Source: Candidatus Phytoplasma pruni (GTDB taxonomy: Bacteria > Bacillota_I > Bacilli_A > Acholeplasmatales > Acholeplasmataceae). From it: a stretch of DNA of 38,825 nucleotides. The translations under genes were made by a program, and so were the position numbers. Shown piece after piece: positions 17,986-26,118 of this stretch (its first letter is position 1; every line of letters begins with the position of its first letter). The stretch covers positions 1 to 38,825 of the forward strand of contig NZ_LHCF01000006.1 in NCBI RefSeq assembly GCF_001277135.1. The letters are read 5' to 3'. The notes beneath the pieces were generated by a model. That model was not told the DNA's origin. It made no database searches and saw nothing but the letters and a program-made list of their open reading frames with translations.

Positions 17986-18366
17986 TCATATTATAAATAC
18001 TTCTTCAGCTAAAGAAAGAAATTTAGAAAAATTATTATCTCTTAACTTTTGATTTTTAACAACAGGTCCAAATATTCTTGTTCCTTTAAGCGTCATATCA
18101 TCTTTAACAATAACAACTGCGTTATCATCGAATTTAATATAACTGCCGTCTTTGCCTTTTAAACCATGTTTAGTACGTAAAATTAAAGCTTTTGTAACTG
18201 TTCCTCTTTTAACTGCGCTAGAAGCGATAGTTTTTTTTACAGTTACTACGACTAAATCGCCTATATGAGCGTAACGTTTTTTACTTCCACCAGGAATGCC
18301 AATAACTAAAACCTCTTTAGCTCCACTATTATCTGCCACTACTAAACGAGTATTTTTTTGAATCAT
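17986..18366 (-). CDS. rplN: 50S ribosomal protein L14
   Basis: Protein of the intersubunit face. Starts [19 protein letters not shown] and keeps the [15 protein letters not shown] and DDNAVVIV blocks and GTRIFGPV. At 126 residues it has a few more than the usual 122. Its ATG overlaps the TGA stop of rpsQ. Confidence 0.97.
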   Translation of the reverse strand: MIQKNTRLVVADNSGAKEVLVIGIPGGSKKRYAHIGDLVVVTVKKTIASSAVKRGTVTKALILRTKHGLKGKDGSYIKFDDNAVVIVKDDMTLKGTRIFGPVVKNQKLRDNNFSKFLSLAEEVFII

Positions 18367-18629
18367 ATTTGAGACTCCTTATTTTTGGCATTGACAACTT
18401 TGAATAAACGGAATTTTTTAGTTTTAGAAAGAGGTCTTGTTTCCATAAAATTAACTAAATCGCCTACTTTTGCAACTTCTTTTTCATCGTGAACATGAAA
18501 TTTGTTAGTTTTTTTCACTCTTTTTTTATATAAAGGATCTTTTTTGTAAGTATCCACAGCAACAGTGATTGTTTTTTGCATTTTATCAGAAACAACTACG
18601 CCTGATAAAATCTTTCTAGAATTACGCAT
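18363..18629 (-). CDS. rpsQ: 30S ribosomal protein S17
   Basis: OB-fold 16S rRNA-binding protein. [31 protein letters not shown] and the [14 protein letters not shown] block. The start is the ATG at 18629: AAAGGAGG lies 8 bases upstream, and the 42 codons open before it are unconserved Lys/Asn-rich filler that overlaps rpmC. 88 residues. Ends in TGA within the rplN ATG. Confidence 0.96.
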   Translation of the reverse strand: MRNSRKILSGVVVSDKMQKTITVAVDTYKKDPLYKKRVKKTNKFHVHDEKEVAKVGDLVNFMETRPLSKTKKFRLFKVVNAKNKESQI

Positions 18630-18666
18630 TGAAATCAACCTCCTTTTCTTTTTTTGAATTTTATTG

Positions 18667-18724
18667 AAATAAGGAATCTGCAAAAAAATTATATATTTAT
18701 TTTTGCTTATCTGATTCTTTATTT
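18667..18724. promoter_or_regulatory. Long imperfect hairpin between rpmC and rpsQ
   Basis: AAATAAGGAATCTGCAAAAA (18667-18686) pairs, with small bulges, with TTTTTGCTTATCTGATTCTTTATTT (18700-18724): the matching parts are GAATC/GATTC, GCAAAAA/TTTTTGC and the AAATAA/TTATTT ends. This roughly 97-base gap is one of the largest inside the ribosomal cluster. It may act as an RNA-processing site, attenuator or stability element; this is inference. Confidence 0.45.
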
Positions 18725-18726
18725 TT

Positions 18727-19083
18727 TTATTCGTTTTCCACTTGTTCAGTTTCAACTTCTGTAGTTTCTGCTTTTTCAGTTTCTACCTTTGGAGTTTCCG
18801 CTTTGTCGTTTTCTAATGGATTATTTTGAATTGATTTTTGCTCTTCAACTGATGTTTTAGACTCTTTTGGTTTGTTCTCGACAACTACATCGTGAGATAA
18901 CTTTCTTTCGTTTAAAATTGTTTTCATTTGTGCAATTATGATTCTTATTTTACGCACGCGAGAAGTATTTTTTGTTTTAGATAATTCTAATTGTAATTTA
19001 GTGTCAAATAATTCTTTTTTAAAATGAAGAATTTTAGCATTTAATTCTTCGTTTGTCATTTTGCGAACGTCTTTGATTTTCAT
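18727..19083 (-). CDS. rpmC: 50S ribosomal protein L29 with a long acidic tail
   Basis: Residues 1-68 are a normal L29 ([55 protein letters not shown]), the coiled hairpin beside the exit tunnel where SRP and trigger factor dock. Residues 70-118 are an extra acidic tail dominated by Glu, Thr, Val and Lys, with imperfect repeats of the type [10 protein letters not shown] / [11 protein letters not shown]29 normally ends near residue 65-70, so the gene is nearly doubled. It overlaps rplP by one base. Confidence 0.94.
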   Translation of the reverse strand: MKIKDVRKMTNEELNAKILHFKKELFDTKLQLELSKTKNTSRVRKIRIIIAQMKTILNERKLSHDVVVENKPKESKTSVEEQKSIQNNPLENDKAETPKVETEKAETTEVETEQVENE

Positions 19084-19502
19084 TATTCTTGACCTCTTTT
19101 AACGATTTTAGTTTTAATAGGTAATTTATGAGATGCAAGCCTTAGAGCTTCTTTTTCTGTTTTTTCTAAATTATTAAGATCACTAACTTCAAAAAGTACT
19201 TTTCCTTTTTTAACGACCGCTACCCACAATTCAGGAGCACCTTTACCGGAACCCATTCGAACTTCTAAAGGCTTTCTAGTTAAAGATAAATGAGGGAAGA
19301 TGTTTAACCAAACTTTACCTTCTCTTTTCATATGACGAGTCATAGCAATACGAGCAGATTCTATTTGTTGGCTAGTAATCCAAGCTCCTTCTTTTGCGAT
19401 AAGACCATAATTGCCATTATTGATCTTATTTTTACCTTTAGATTTTCCTTCGTAACTTACACGATGTGGGCGACGGTATTTAGTTTTTTTTGGCATTAAC
19501 AT
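19083..19502 (-). CDS. rplP: 50S ribosomal protein L16
   Basis: Protein organising the A-site tRNA region. [57 protein letters not shown]. 139 residues; the first ATG (MLM) is used, with the second two codons later equally possible. One-base overlap with rpmC. Confidence 0.97.
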   Translation of the reverse strand: MLMPKKTKYRRPHRVSYEGKSKGKNKINNGNYGLIAKEGAWITSQQIESARIAMTRHMKREGKVWLNIFPHLSLTRKPLEVRMGSGKGAPELWVAVVKKGKVLFEVSDLNNLEKTEKEALRLASHKLPIKTKIVKRGQE

Positions 19503-19524
19503 AATTATTTACTTCTTTCCCCAT

Positions 19525-20361
19525 CTAGGACGTTATTTTTGTTTTAACATTTTTAGTATTGTTAACTTTTTTTAAAAATGGTTTTTTATTTTCAAATTTT
19601 GGTTTTCTATCAGAAAATTTATATCTTCTGTCGTCAAATTTTGGTTTTCTATCTTGAGGATTAACTCTTTTTTCATCATGTTGAGAAACTAATAATTTTC
19701 TAGTATCTTCGATAGTTTGTTTAGGTAAAACTTCGCCATGATAAATCCATACTTTAACGCCTAAAACGCCATAAGTAGTGTGAGCTTCTTCAAAAGCATA
19801 ATCGATATCCGCTCTTAGAGTATGAAGAGGAACAAGTCCTTTAGAAAGGGTTTCTTGTCTAGCTATTTCAGCACCTCCTAAACGACCAGAAATAATAATT
19901 TTAACACCTTTAACGCCTGTTTTTAAAACCTTTTGCACTGTCATTTTTTGAGCAGCTCGGAAAAAAGCTCTTTGTTCTAATTGGATAGCTAAATTTTGTG
20001 CTACCAATATAGCCACTTTATCAGGGTTTTTAATTTCTAAGACGTTTAAAATAATATCTTTTTTAATCAATTTTGTGATTTTTTCAACTAATTTATTTTT
20101 TTCTTTGTTTTCATGTCCAACAACTATGCCTGATTTTGAAGTGTATAAAAAAATTTGGATTTGTTCTTTGTTGGATTTTTTAAAACGTTGAATTTCAATA
20201 CGGGAAATAGTTGCTTTAGGATAATGGTTATTAATTAAATTTCTGATTTGATAATCTTCAAGAATTAAATTAGGAACTTGTTTGTCTTCGGCGTGCCATT
20301 TGGAATCCCAATTTCTAATTATTCCTAATCTTAAACCGGTTGGACTACTCTTTTGACCCAT
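19525..20361 (-). CDS. rpsC: 30S ribosomal protein S3 with an Arg/Lys/Phe-rich C-terminal tail
   Basis: Head protein with mRNA helicase activity at the entry tunnel. [24 protein letters not shown] domain ([22 protein letters not shown]), and C-terminal domain with [14 protein letters not shown]. After the normal end (about residue 230) comes a tail built on repeats of DRKPKF / DDRRYKF / DRKPKF / ENKKPF. The start is the ATG at 20361, 9 bases after AAAGGAGA; a TTG two codons upstream is unnecessary. Overlaps rplV by 17 bases. Confidence 0.95.
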   Translation of the reverse strand: MGQKSSPTGLRLGIIRNWDSKWHAEDKQVPNLILEDYQIRNLINNHYPKATISRIEIQRFKKSNKEQIQIFLYTSKSGIVVGHENKEKNKLVEKITKLIKKDIILNVLEIKNPDKVAILVAQNLAIQLEQRAFFRAAQKMTVQKVLKTGVKGVKIIISGRLGGAEIARQETLSKGLVPLHTLRADIDYAFEEAHTTYGVLGVKVWIYHGEVLPKQTIEDTRKLLVSQHDEKRVNPQDRKPKFDDRRYKFSDRKPKFENKKPFLKKVNNTKNVKTKITS

Positions 20362-20764
20362 TTTCAACTATCTCCTTTCCTTCTATTTGTTGGATGGCTG
20401 ATTGCTTTTTAACTATTTTCTTTTCTTCTACCGTTTTGGAAGAAACAACTATTGTAATATGAGAAGTTCTTTTCTTAATTTTATCAGTTTTCCCTTTAGC
20501 TCTTGGTAATAAACGAGTTAAACGAAGACCTTCATTAACAAAAATTTCTTTCACGTATAATTCTTCTTCTTTAAGGCTAAAATTATGAACAGCGTTGGCA
20601 ACAGCACTTTTTAAAAGCTTTGAAACGATTGGAGATGCTGCTTTTGGAGTAAACATCAAAATTGCTTGTGCTTCTCTGACATGTTTGCCACGGATTAAAT
20701 CCGCTACTAAACGTGTTTTTCTAGGAGCAACAGACATCTGATTTGCAATAGATTTTACATTCAT
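20345..20764 (-). CDS. rplV: 50S ribosomal protein L22
   Basis: Exit-tunnel protein. [35 protein letters not shown] and the C-terminal hook [20 protein letters not shown]. At 139 residues it has a charged C-terminal extension beyond the usual 110-120. rplV-rpsC is the classical phytoplasma typing locus. Confidence 0.97.
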   Translation of the reverse strand: MNVKSIANQMSVAPRKTRLVADLIRGKHVREAQAILMFTPKAASPIVSKLLKSAVANAVHNFSLKEEELYVKEIFVNEGLRLTRLLPRAKGKTDKIKKRTSHITIVVSSKTVEEKKIVKKQSAIQQIEGKEIVENGSKE

Positions 20765-20784
20765 ATGTTTAATGCCTTTCTAAA

Positions 20785-21066
20785 TTATTTTTTTTGAATT
20801 TTTTTATCTTTTTTAGCATGTCCACGAAAAGTACGAGTTGGAGAAAATTCACCTAATTTGTGCCCCACCATATCTTCTGTAATGGAAGAAATAACGTATT
20901 CTCTTCCGTTATAAACAGCGATTTTGTGACCGATAAATTCTGGTAAAATAGTGGATCTACGTGAACGCGTTTGAATAACTTTTTTATTTTTTGTTGCGTT
21001 CTGTTTTAGTACTTTTGCTAATAATTGTTCATCATAAAAAGGACCTTTTTTAATCGAACGAGCCAT
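20785..21066 (-). CDS. rpsS: 30S ribosomal protein S19
   Basis: Head protein partnered with S13. [40 protein letters not shown] and [19 protein letters not shown]. 93 residues, normal length. Between rplB and rplV. Confidence 0.97.
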   Translation of the reverse strand: MARSIKKGPFYDEQLLAKVLKQNATKNKKVIQTRSRRSTILPEFIGHKIAVYNGREYVISSITEDMVGHKLGEFSPTRTFRGHAKKDKKIQKK

Positions 21067-21106
21067 AAATTTACCTCTTTATTTTATTTCTTACGACGTT
21101 TTAAAA

Positions 21107-21913
21107 TTAAACTATTAGAAAATTTATTTTTTTACGTGTTTTAACTCCACGAGCTTTTTTACCCCAAGGAGTCATAGGCGACTTACGTCCAATAGGAGCA
21201 CGACCTTCTCCTCCACCATGAGGGTGATCGTTAGGATTCATTGCAGCACCTCTAATAGTTGGTCTGATAGATAAATAACGCGTTTTTCCTGCTTTACCGT
21301 TTCTAATCAACTTATAAGTTTCATTCCCTATAACGCCGATAGTGGCTCTACAAGTGGATAAAACTTGCCTAATCTCTCCAGAAGGCAAACTAAGAACAAC
21401 ATATTTTTCTTCTTTTTTAACGATTTGCACAGAAGTTCCCGCGCCGCGTGCTAATTGTCCGCCTTTACCAGGTTTTAACTCAATATTATGCACGAAAGAA
21501 CCAGCAGGAATATTTTTTAATGGTAAAGTATTACCTACTTTAATTTCAGCATTAGAACCAGCAGAAATCTCAGTTCCTACAGTTAAACCTTTAGGAGCTA
21601 AAATATATCTTTTTTCTCCGTCTTTATAATGGATTAAAGAAATATTAGCGTTACGATTTGGATCATATTCAACAGTAGCAACTTTGCCAACTATATTGTC
21701 TTTATTACGTTTAAAATCAATAATACGATATTTTTGTTTTACTCCGCCGCCATGATGCCTTACAGTAATTTTTCCTTGATTATTTCTTCCGCCTGTAATT
21801 TTTTTAGAACGTAATAAGCTTTTTTCAGGTTCGGAAGTAGTGATATCGTCAAAACTTTGCAGCCTCATATTACGACTACCATTAGATATAGGTTTATATT
21901 TTTTAATAGACAT
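21107..21913 (-). CDS. rplB: 50S ribosomal protein L2, C-terminal frameshift
   Basis: Largest 50S core protein, needed for subunit joining and peptidyl transfer. It starts [17 protein letters not shown], with [24 protein letters not shown] and the catalytic-region [20 protein letters not shown] with its conserved His. The open frame ends [10 protein letters not shown] after 268 residues. The T7 run at 21127-21133 (A7 on the coding strand) explains this: with one more A the frame reads [18 protein letters not shown] and stops at 21084-21086, giving 276 residues and a standard basic L2 C-terminus. Confidence 0.96.
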   Translation of the reverse strand: MSIKKYKPISNGSRNMRLQSFDDITTSEPEKSLLRSKKITGGRNNQGKITVRHHGGGVKQKYRIIDFKRNKDNIVGKVATVEYDPNRNANISLIHYKDGEKRYILAPKGLTVGTEISAGSNAEIKVGNTLPLKNIPAGSFVHNIELKPGKGGQLARGAGTSVQIVKKEEKYVVLSLPSGEIRQVLSTCRATIGVIGNETYKLIRNGKAGKTRYLSIRPTIRGAAMNPNDHPHGGGEGRAPIGRKSPMTPWGKKARGVKTRKKINFLIV

Positions 21914-22011
21914 ACAATGGATAACCTTTCTTTAATTTTTAAAAAAAATTAATCTTTTATTTTTTTATTTTGAATCAGAATCGCTAAAAATGTCTATTCT
22001 TTGACCAGGAA

Positions 22012-22263
22012 CTAATTTAATGATAGCTTTTTTATAAGATGCCGTATAACCTTGGTATTTACCTTTTTTTTGTATTTAGGTAAAACGTTACTAGTACGTA
22101 CAGCTAAAACTTTAACATTAAAAATGTTTTCAACAGCTTTTTTAATTTCTATTTTATTAGCTCTTTTATCCACTTTAAAAGTGTATTCGTTTTGTAATTC
22201 TAATTTTTTATTAGTAGCTTCAGTGATAACGGGAGTTTTAAGCCATTCATAATATTTAATCAT
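22012..22263 (-). CDS. rplW: 50S ribosomal protein L23, C-terminal frameshift
   Basis: Exit-tunnel docking protein for trigger factor and [47 protein letters not shown] and VKVLAVRTSNVLPKYKKK are normal. After an A8 run (plus-strand T8 at 22064-22071) the frame ends as VNTKVIRHLIKKLSLN at residue 83. One additional A gives GKYQGYTASYKKAIIKL, VPGQRIDIFSDSDSK and a stop at 21965-21967: 99 residues, the expected length. Start overlaps rplD by 8 bases. Confidence 0.95.
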   Translation of the reverse strand: MIKYYEWLKTPVITEATNKKLELQNEYTFKVDKRANKIEIKKAVENIFNVKVLAVRTSNVLPKYKKKVNTKVIRHLIKKLSLN

Positions 22264-22885
22264 TGTTTAAAACCTCCTCAAAATGAGCAATAGCACCTTT
22301 AGTTACAAATAAACATTTAGCGTTCAAGATTTGATAAACACTTACATGAGAAACGCTTTCTAAAGTTACTTGAGGTAAATTATTAGTAGAACGCATTAAA
22401 TTTTCAGTTATTTCTGTAACTATTACTAAAACTTTTTCTGTAATTTGTAAATTTTTTAAAATTTTTTGAAATTCTTTAGTTTTTGATGTTTCTAATTTTA
22501 AAGATTCAACTACGGTTAAGTTATTGTTTTGAGTTTGCAATGACAAAGCGGAATTTAAAGCTAATCTTCTAACTTTCCAATTCATTTTAAAATCATAATC
22601 TCTTGGTTTCGGACCAAAAGCAACTCCACCTTTTCTCCACAAAGGAGAACGATTCGTACCTTGACGAGAATTACCTGTGCCTTTTTGAGCCCAAGGTTTT
22701 CTTCCTCCGCCGGAAACTGCAGATCTATTTTTAGTTGAATGAGTTCCTTGACGCATTGCTGCTCTTTGTTTGTTGACAACATCATATAAAACTTGTTGGT
22801 TAGGTTTTATACCGAAAACTTGGTCTAATAAAACAATTTCTGAACTCATTTTACCATTTTGATCAAAAACATTACATTTAGGCAT
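22256..22885 (-). CDS. rplD: 50S ribosomal protein L4
   Basis: Exit-tunnel constriction protein. [59 protein letters not shown] (the tunnel loop) and the LNSALSLQ helix. 209 residues. In several bacteria L4 autoregulates the S10 operon; no L4 leader could be recognised here. Overlaps the rplC stop by 8 bases. Confidence 0.96.
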   Translation of the reverse strand: MPKCNVFDQNGKMSSEIVLLDQVFGIKPNQQVLYDVVNKQRAAMRQGTHSTKNRSAVSGGGRKPWAQKGTGNSRQGTNRSPLWRKGGVAFGPKPRDYDFKMNWKVRRLALNSALSLQTQNNNLTVVESLKLETSKTKEFQKILKNLQITEKVLVIVTEITENLMRSTNNLPQVTLESVSHVSVYQILNAKCLFVTKGAIAHFEEVLNND

Positions 22886-23537
22886 TTGGATTCTCCCTTG
22901 TCATTTTTTTAACAGCAGTTTTAATTATTAAGAAACCTTTTTTAGGACCTGGAACATTGCCTTTAATTAAAAATAATTTTTTATCAGAAACAACAGAAAC
23001 TATTTTTAAATTTTGAACAGTAACTGTTTCACAACCCATGTGTCCAGGTAATTTTTTGCCTGTAATATTACCTTTAATAGGTCCCATTGAACCAGGTCTT
23101 CTGTGGTATCTAGAACCGTGACTCTCAGGCCCTCTACTTTGGTTGTGTCTTTTGATTGAACCAGCAAAACCTTTACCTTTGCTAACTCCTACAACATCAA
23201 CGATTTCTCCTGTTTGGAAAATATCTTGTGTTAATGTTTGTCCTACTTCTAAAGAAGTTAGTTCGTTTTTAAAGTCAGGTAAAAAAGATAACTCTCTAAC
23301 GAAATACTTAGGAGTAGTTCTGGCTTTACCAAAATGACCGATAAGTGGTTTTGTGGACGATTTTTCTTTTTTAGAAGCGAATCCTAATTGAGTAGCTCGA
23401 TAGCCATCTTTTTCTATAGTTTTTTGTTGTAAAACAACATTATCAGAAACATCCACAACAGTAACAGGGATTGCAAATCCTTGTTCATTAAAAATTTGAG
23501 TCATCCCTAATTTTCTTCCCAAAATTCCTTTAGCCAT
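22878..23537 (-). CDS. rplC: 50S ribosomal protein L3
   Basis: Core protein near the peptidyl-transferase centre. [20 protein letters not shown] start, [20 protein letters not shown] and [11 protein letters not shown]...GKKLPGHMG. The start is the ATG at 23537 because AAGGGGA lies 6 bases upstream and the family begins MAKGILG; the nine codons open before it are not conserved. 219 residues. Confidence 0.96.
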   Translation of the reverse strand: MAKGILGRKLGMTQIFNEQGFAIPVTVVDVSDNVVLQQKTIEKDGYRATQLGFASKKEKSSTKPLIGHFGKARTTPKYFVRELSFLPDFKNELTSLEVGQTLTQDIFQTGEIVDVVGVSKGKGFAGSIKRHNQSRGPESHGSRYHRRPGSMGPIKGNITGKKLPGHMGCETVTVQNLKIVSVVSDKKLFLIKGNVPGPKKGFLIIKTAVKKMTRENPNA

Positions 23538-23594
23538 TTTGTTCCCCTTTCTTAAAATTATCAAAATAATTTTTTTCTTTTTTTAATTATTTAT

Positions 23595-23909
23595 TTATTT
23601 TTTTAAATAAATATTTACTGAATATGGTAAATTAATGTGCATTAAAGCATCGATTGTTTTAGCATTCGGATTAATAATTTGAATTAAACGTTTGTGAGTA
23701 GAACGACCAAATTGTTCTCTACTATCTTTATTTACAAAAGGTGAACGTAAAACAGTAAAAACCTCGTTTTTAGTTGGAAGAGGTATTGGACCTTTTATCT
23801 GAGCTCCTGTTTTGGAAATACTAGTGATAATTTTTTTTGCTGCTTGATCTATCAAATGATGATCGTAAGTTTTTAAAAGAATTTTAACAACTTCTTGTTC
23901 TTGAGCCAC
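23595..23909 (-). CDS. rpsJ: 30S ribosomal protein S10
   Basis: First gene of the cluster; S10 is also the NusE antitermination factor. Core block [18 protein letters not shown], then [48 protein letters not shown] use the GTG at 23909 as start: AAAGGAGA lies 9 bases upstream, and it gives 104 residues, the usual length. The frame remains open 23 codons further but without conserved sequence. Confidence 0.95.
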   Translation of the reverse strand: MAQEQEVVKILLKTYDHHLIDQAAKKIITSISKTGAQIKGPIPLPTKNEVFTVLRSPFVNKDSREQFGRSTHKRLIQIINPNAKTIDALMHINLPYSVNIYLKK

Positions 23910-23978
23910 TGTTCTTATTCTCCTTTCTTGATTTTGATAATGACAATAACTTCCCAAATATATTTTTTTATAAAACAA

Positions 23979-24252
23979 ATATTTTTTTAATATTATAAAT
24001 AGTTAGTTTTTATAAAAATAAAATATTTTATATTATTTCAAAACGTTTCTTTTTTAAAATAATATAAAATGTTATAAAATTTAAATAATTTTTATTATAT
24101 CATAACTAAAAAAACAAGCATTTTTATTATATATTAAATTTAAATTTATTGCAAATAAAAAGATGTTTTTATTATAAAAATAATGTTTTTTTTAAAAAAC
24201 AAATACTTTATTGTCCTAAAGGCAATTAAAATATTTAGTTTTTTAAAAAAAT
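23979..24252. other. Leader and intergenic region of the S10 cluster
   Basis: Very AT-rich stretch between rsmH and rpsJ with no gene. It holds the promoter candidate at 24094-24120 for the leftward ribosomal cluster, leaving a leader of roughly 170-180 bases before rpsJ. At 24228-24262 an AAAATATTTA/TAAATATTTT inverted repeat overlaps the rsmH stop and could be a weak AT-only terminator. A small TTGTCC-TAAA-GGCAA hairpin lies next to it (about 24211-24225). Confidence 0.5.
24094..24120 (-). promoter_or_regulatory. Extended -10 promoter candidate for the ribosomal protein cluster
   Basis: On the minus strand TGATATAAT (24094-24102) is a perfect extended -10 (TGnTATAAT). TGCTTG at 24115-24120 is a weak -35 at 15 bases; the extended -10 would compensate. 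It is the best promoter-like signal upstream of rpsJ. Confidence 0.5.
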
Positions 24253-25218
24253 TTAAATATTTTTAACAGCTGCTCTTAATTTTGCCGAACGACTGCGAAG
24301 ATTTAATTTTAATTCTTCCTCACTAGGACAAATAATTTTTTTAGTTATAATTTTCAAAGGAGAAGGAGGAATGTCTTTTTCTTTAATAGGCAAGTTAGGA
24401 AAAAAATGAGTATGACTGTTTTTTTTAAAAAAGTTTTTAACCAAACGATCTTCTAAAGAATTAAAACTAATCACTACCATTTTACCATTTGTTTTCAATA
24501 ATTGAAGACCTTGTTGCAAAGCTTTTGTTAAAACTTGCAATTCTTGATTGACTTCCATCCTTAAAGCTTGAAAAACTCTTTTAGCGCTATGACCTCTTTT
24601 TTTCTTTTTACCATAAGAAAAATAAAATTTATCAGTAATTTCTACCAATTCTAAAGTATTTTTTAAAGGTCGTCTTTTAAAGATTTCTTTTGCTATTAAA
24701 GTTGATTTAGGTTCCTCGCCATAAATAAAAAAGATATCTCTCAACTGTTCATAACTGTAAGTATTAATAATAGTTTGAGCCGATTGGCTTTGGTTGCGAT
24801 TCATTCTCATATCTAAAGAAGAATCTTTTAAATAACTAAAACCTCTTTGAGGATCATCAATTTGAAAAGAAGACAAACCTAAATCAAAAATAATACCATC
24901 AATAGCATTGATATTTCTTTTTGCCAATTCTTCTTTTAAAAAAGAAAAATTATTATGAATTAAAGTAATTCTTTTTTCTTCTTTAAAAATTTCTTGACAT
25001 TGAGAAATAGCGAATAAATCTTGATCAAAAGCATATAAAGAACCTTCAGAGAGTTTTTGCAAAATAGCTGAACTATGCCCTCCTCCGCCTAAAGTGGCAT
25101 CAACATAAATGCCTTGAGGATTAATATCTAAATATTGGATTACTTCCTTTGTGAGAACAGGAATGTGAATATCTGGCATCACTTGTTTAGTTCCTTTTTC
25201 GTCTTGGGCCATAACCAT
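24253..25218 (-). CDS. rsmH: 16S rRNA (cytosine-1402-N4)-methyltransferase
   Basis: SAM-dependent methyltransferase that with RsmI makes N4,2'-O-dimethyl-C1402. [15 protein letters not shown], the SAM loop [32 protein letters not shown] block (catalytic region), [16 protein letters not shown] and [15 protein letters not shown]. 321 residues. Several starts are possible between 25218 and the ATG 13 codons in; none has an ideally spaced ribosome site. Phytoplasmas lack a cell wall, so the gene has left its usual dcw cluster and follows rpoZ. Both C1402 methylases occur in this window. Confidence 0.95.
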   Translation of the reverse strand: MVMAQDEKGTKQVMPDIHIPVLTKEVIQYLDINPQGIYVDATLGGGGHSSAILQKLSEGSLYAFDQDLFAISQCQEIFKEEKRITLIHNNFSFLKEELAKRNINAIDGIIFDLGLSSFQIDDPQRGFSYLKDSSLDMRMNRNQSQSAQTIINTYSYEQLRDIFFIYGEEPKSTLIAKEIFKRRPLKNTLELVEITDKFYFSYGKKKKRGHSAKRVFQALRMEVNQELQVLTKALQQGLQLLKTNGKMVVISFNSLEDRLVKNFFKKNSHTHFFPNLPIKEKDIPPSPLKIITKKIICPSEEELKLNLRSRSAKLRAAVKNI

Positions 25219-25222
25219 TTTT

Positions 25223-25453
25223 TTATTTAAAAACTATTTTAAAATTATCGTTAATAATTTCCGATAAAGCTTTGCTGACGATTTTTTTACTAGAAAGTTT
25301 GACAGAAGATAAAATATTGTTTTTCTCTATCACGTGAGCTATTTTACCAGATAAAAAAGCTAATTTATATTTAGAATCAATTCTTTTTAATAATTCATCA
25401 ATAGAAGGATAATTAATGCCTTCGTTTTTATCTTTTAACATATTCTTTTTCAA
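25223..25453 (-). CDS. rpoZ: RNA polymerase omega subunit
   Basis: Small subunit that stabilises beta' in RNA polymerase. The block [19 protein letters not shown] is the omega N-terminal signature (PSID-L---SKY-L), followed by a KIAHVIE helix. 76 residues; the second Met (MLKDKNEG) may be the real start. Its ATG overlaps the gmk end by four bases; gmk-rpoZ is a conserved Firmicutes pair, which strengthens a call resting on one motif. Confidence 0.85.
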   Translation of the reverse strand: MKKNMLKDKNEGINYPSIDELLKRIDSKYKLAFLSGKIAHVIEKNNILSSVKLSSKKIVSKALSEIINDNFKIVFK

Positions 25454-26091
25454 CCTTTTTTATTTAAAATTTCTGTTAAATAAAAAGAAATACTGTTTTT
25501 AACTTTAGAATGTTCAGCAATGATGATCGAAATGATTTTATCAACAGCTTTATCAATATCATCATTAACTACGATATAATCATATTTATAAGCTAATAAA
25601 AACTCTTGATCTGCTTTATCCATTCTTTGACGGATAATCTCTTCAGATTCTGTATTTCTTTTCTTTAAACGATTGTATAAAGTTTGTTTTGTAGGAGGAA
25701 CAATGAAAATAAAAATAGCGTCTTTGCTAATTTTATGTTTTCTAATTTGTAAAGAACCTTGTACATCGATTTCTAAGATAACTTCTTTACCTTCTTCAAC
25801 TTGATCTAAAACTTTTTCATAAGGTGTTCCATAATAATTACCGATAAACTTATTATGTTCTAAAAAATATTTTTCTTTAATTTTTTGTTGGAAAAACGCT
25901 TGATCAACGAAAAAGTAATCTTTTCCTTCTATTTCCCCTTTCCTAGGGGCTCTTGTTGTCATGGAAGAAGAATAGACAAAATTATGACCTTCTTTTTTCA
26001 ACAAAGCCTTTGTAAGAGTACCTTTTCCAACTCCTGATGGACCTGAAATTACTATAACTAATCCTTTTTTATGTAATCTCATATTTGCCAT
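25450..26091 (-). CDS. gmk: Guanylate kinase
   Basis: Phosphorylates GMP to GDP. P-loop GPSGVGKGT (residues 17-25), SMTTRAPRKGEIEGKDYFFV (GMP-binding TTR.pR..E..G.DY.F), GNYYGTPYEKV and VILEIDVQGSLQIRK. 213 residues. Coupled to rpoZ by ATGA and 27 bases downstream of leuS. Confidence 0.96.
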   Translation of the reverse strand: MANMRLHKKGLVIVISGPSGVGKGTLTKALLKKEGHNFVYSSSMTTRAPRKGEIEGKDYFFVDQAFFQQKIKEKYFLEHNKFIGNYYGTPYEKVLDQVEEGKEVILEIDVQGSLQIRKHKISKDAIFIFIVPPTKQTLYNRLKKRNTESEEIIRQRMDKADQEFLLAYKYDYIVVNDDIDKAVDKIISIIIAEHSKVKNSISFYLTEILNKKG

Positions 26092-26118
26092 ATTCTTTCT
26101 AAATAATTTTTATACATT

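Noticed and set aside
22582..22785. 67-codon minus-strand frame inside rplD
   Set aside because: A shadow frame of the conserved L4 coding sequence.
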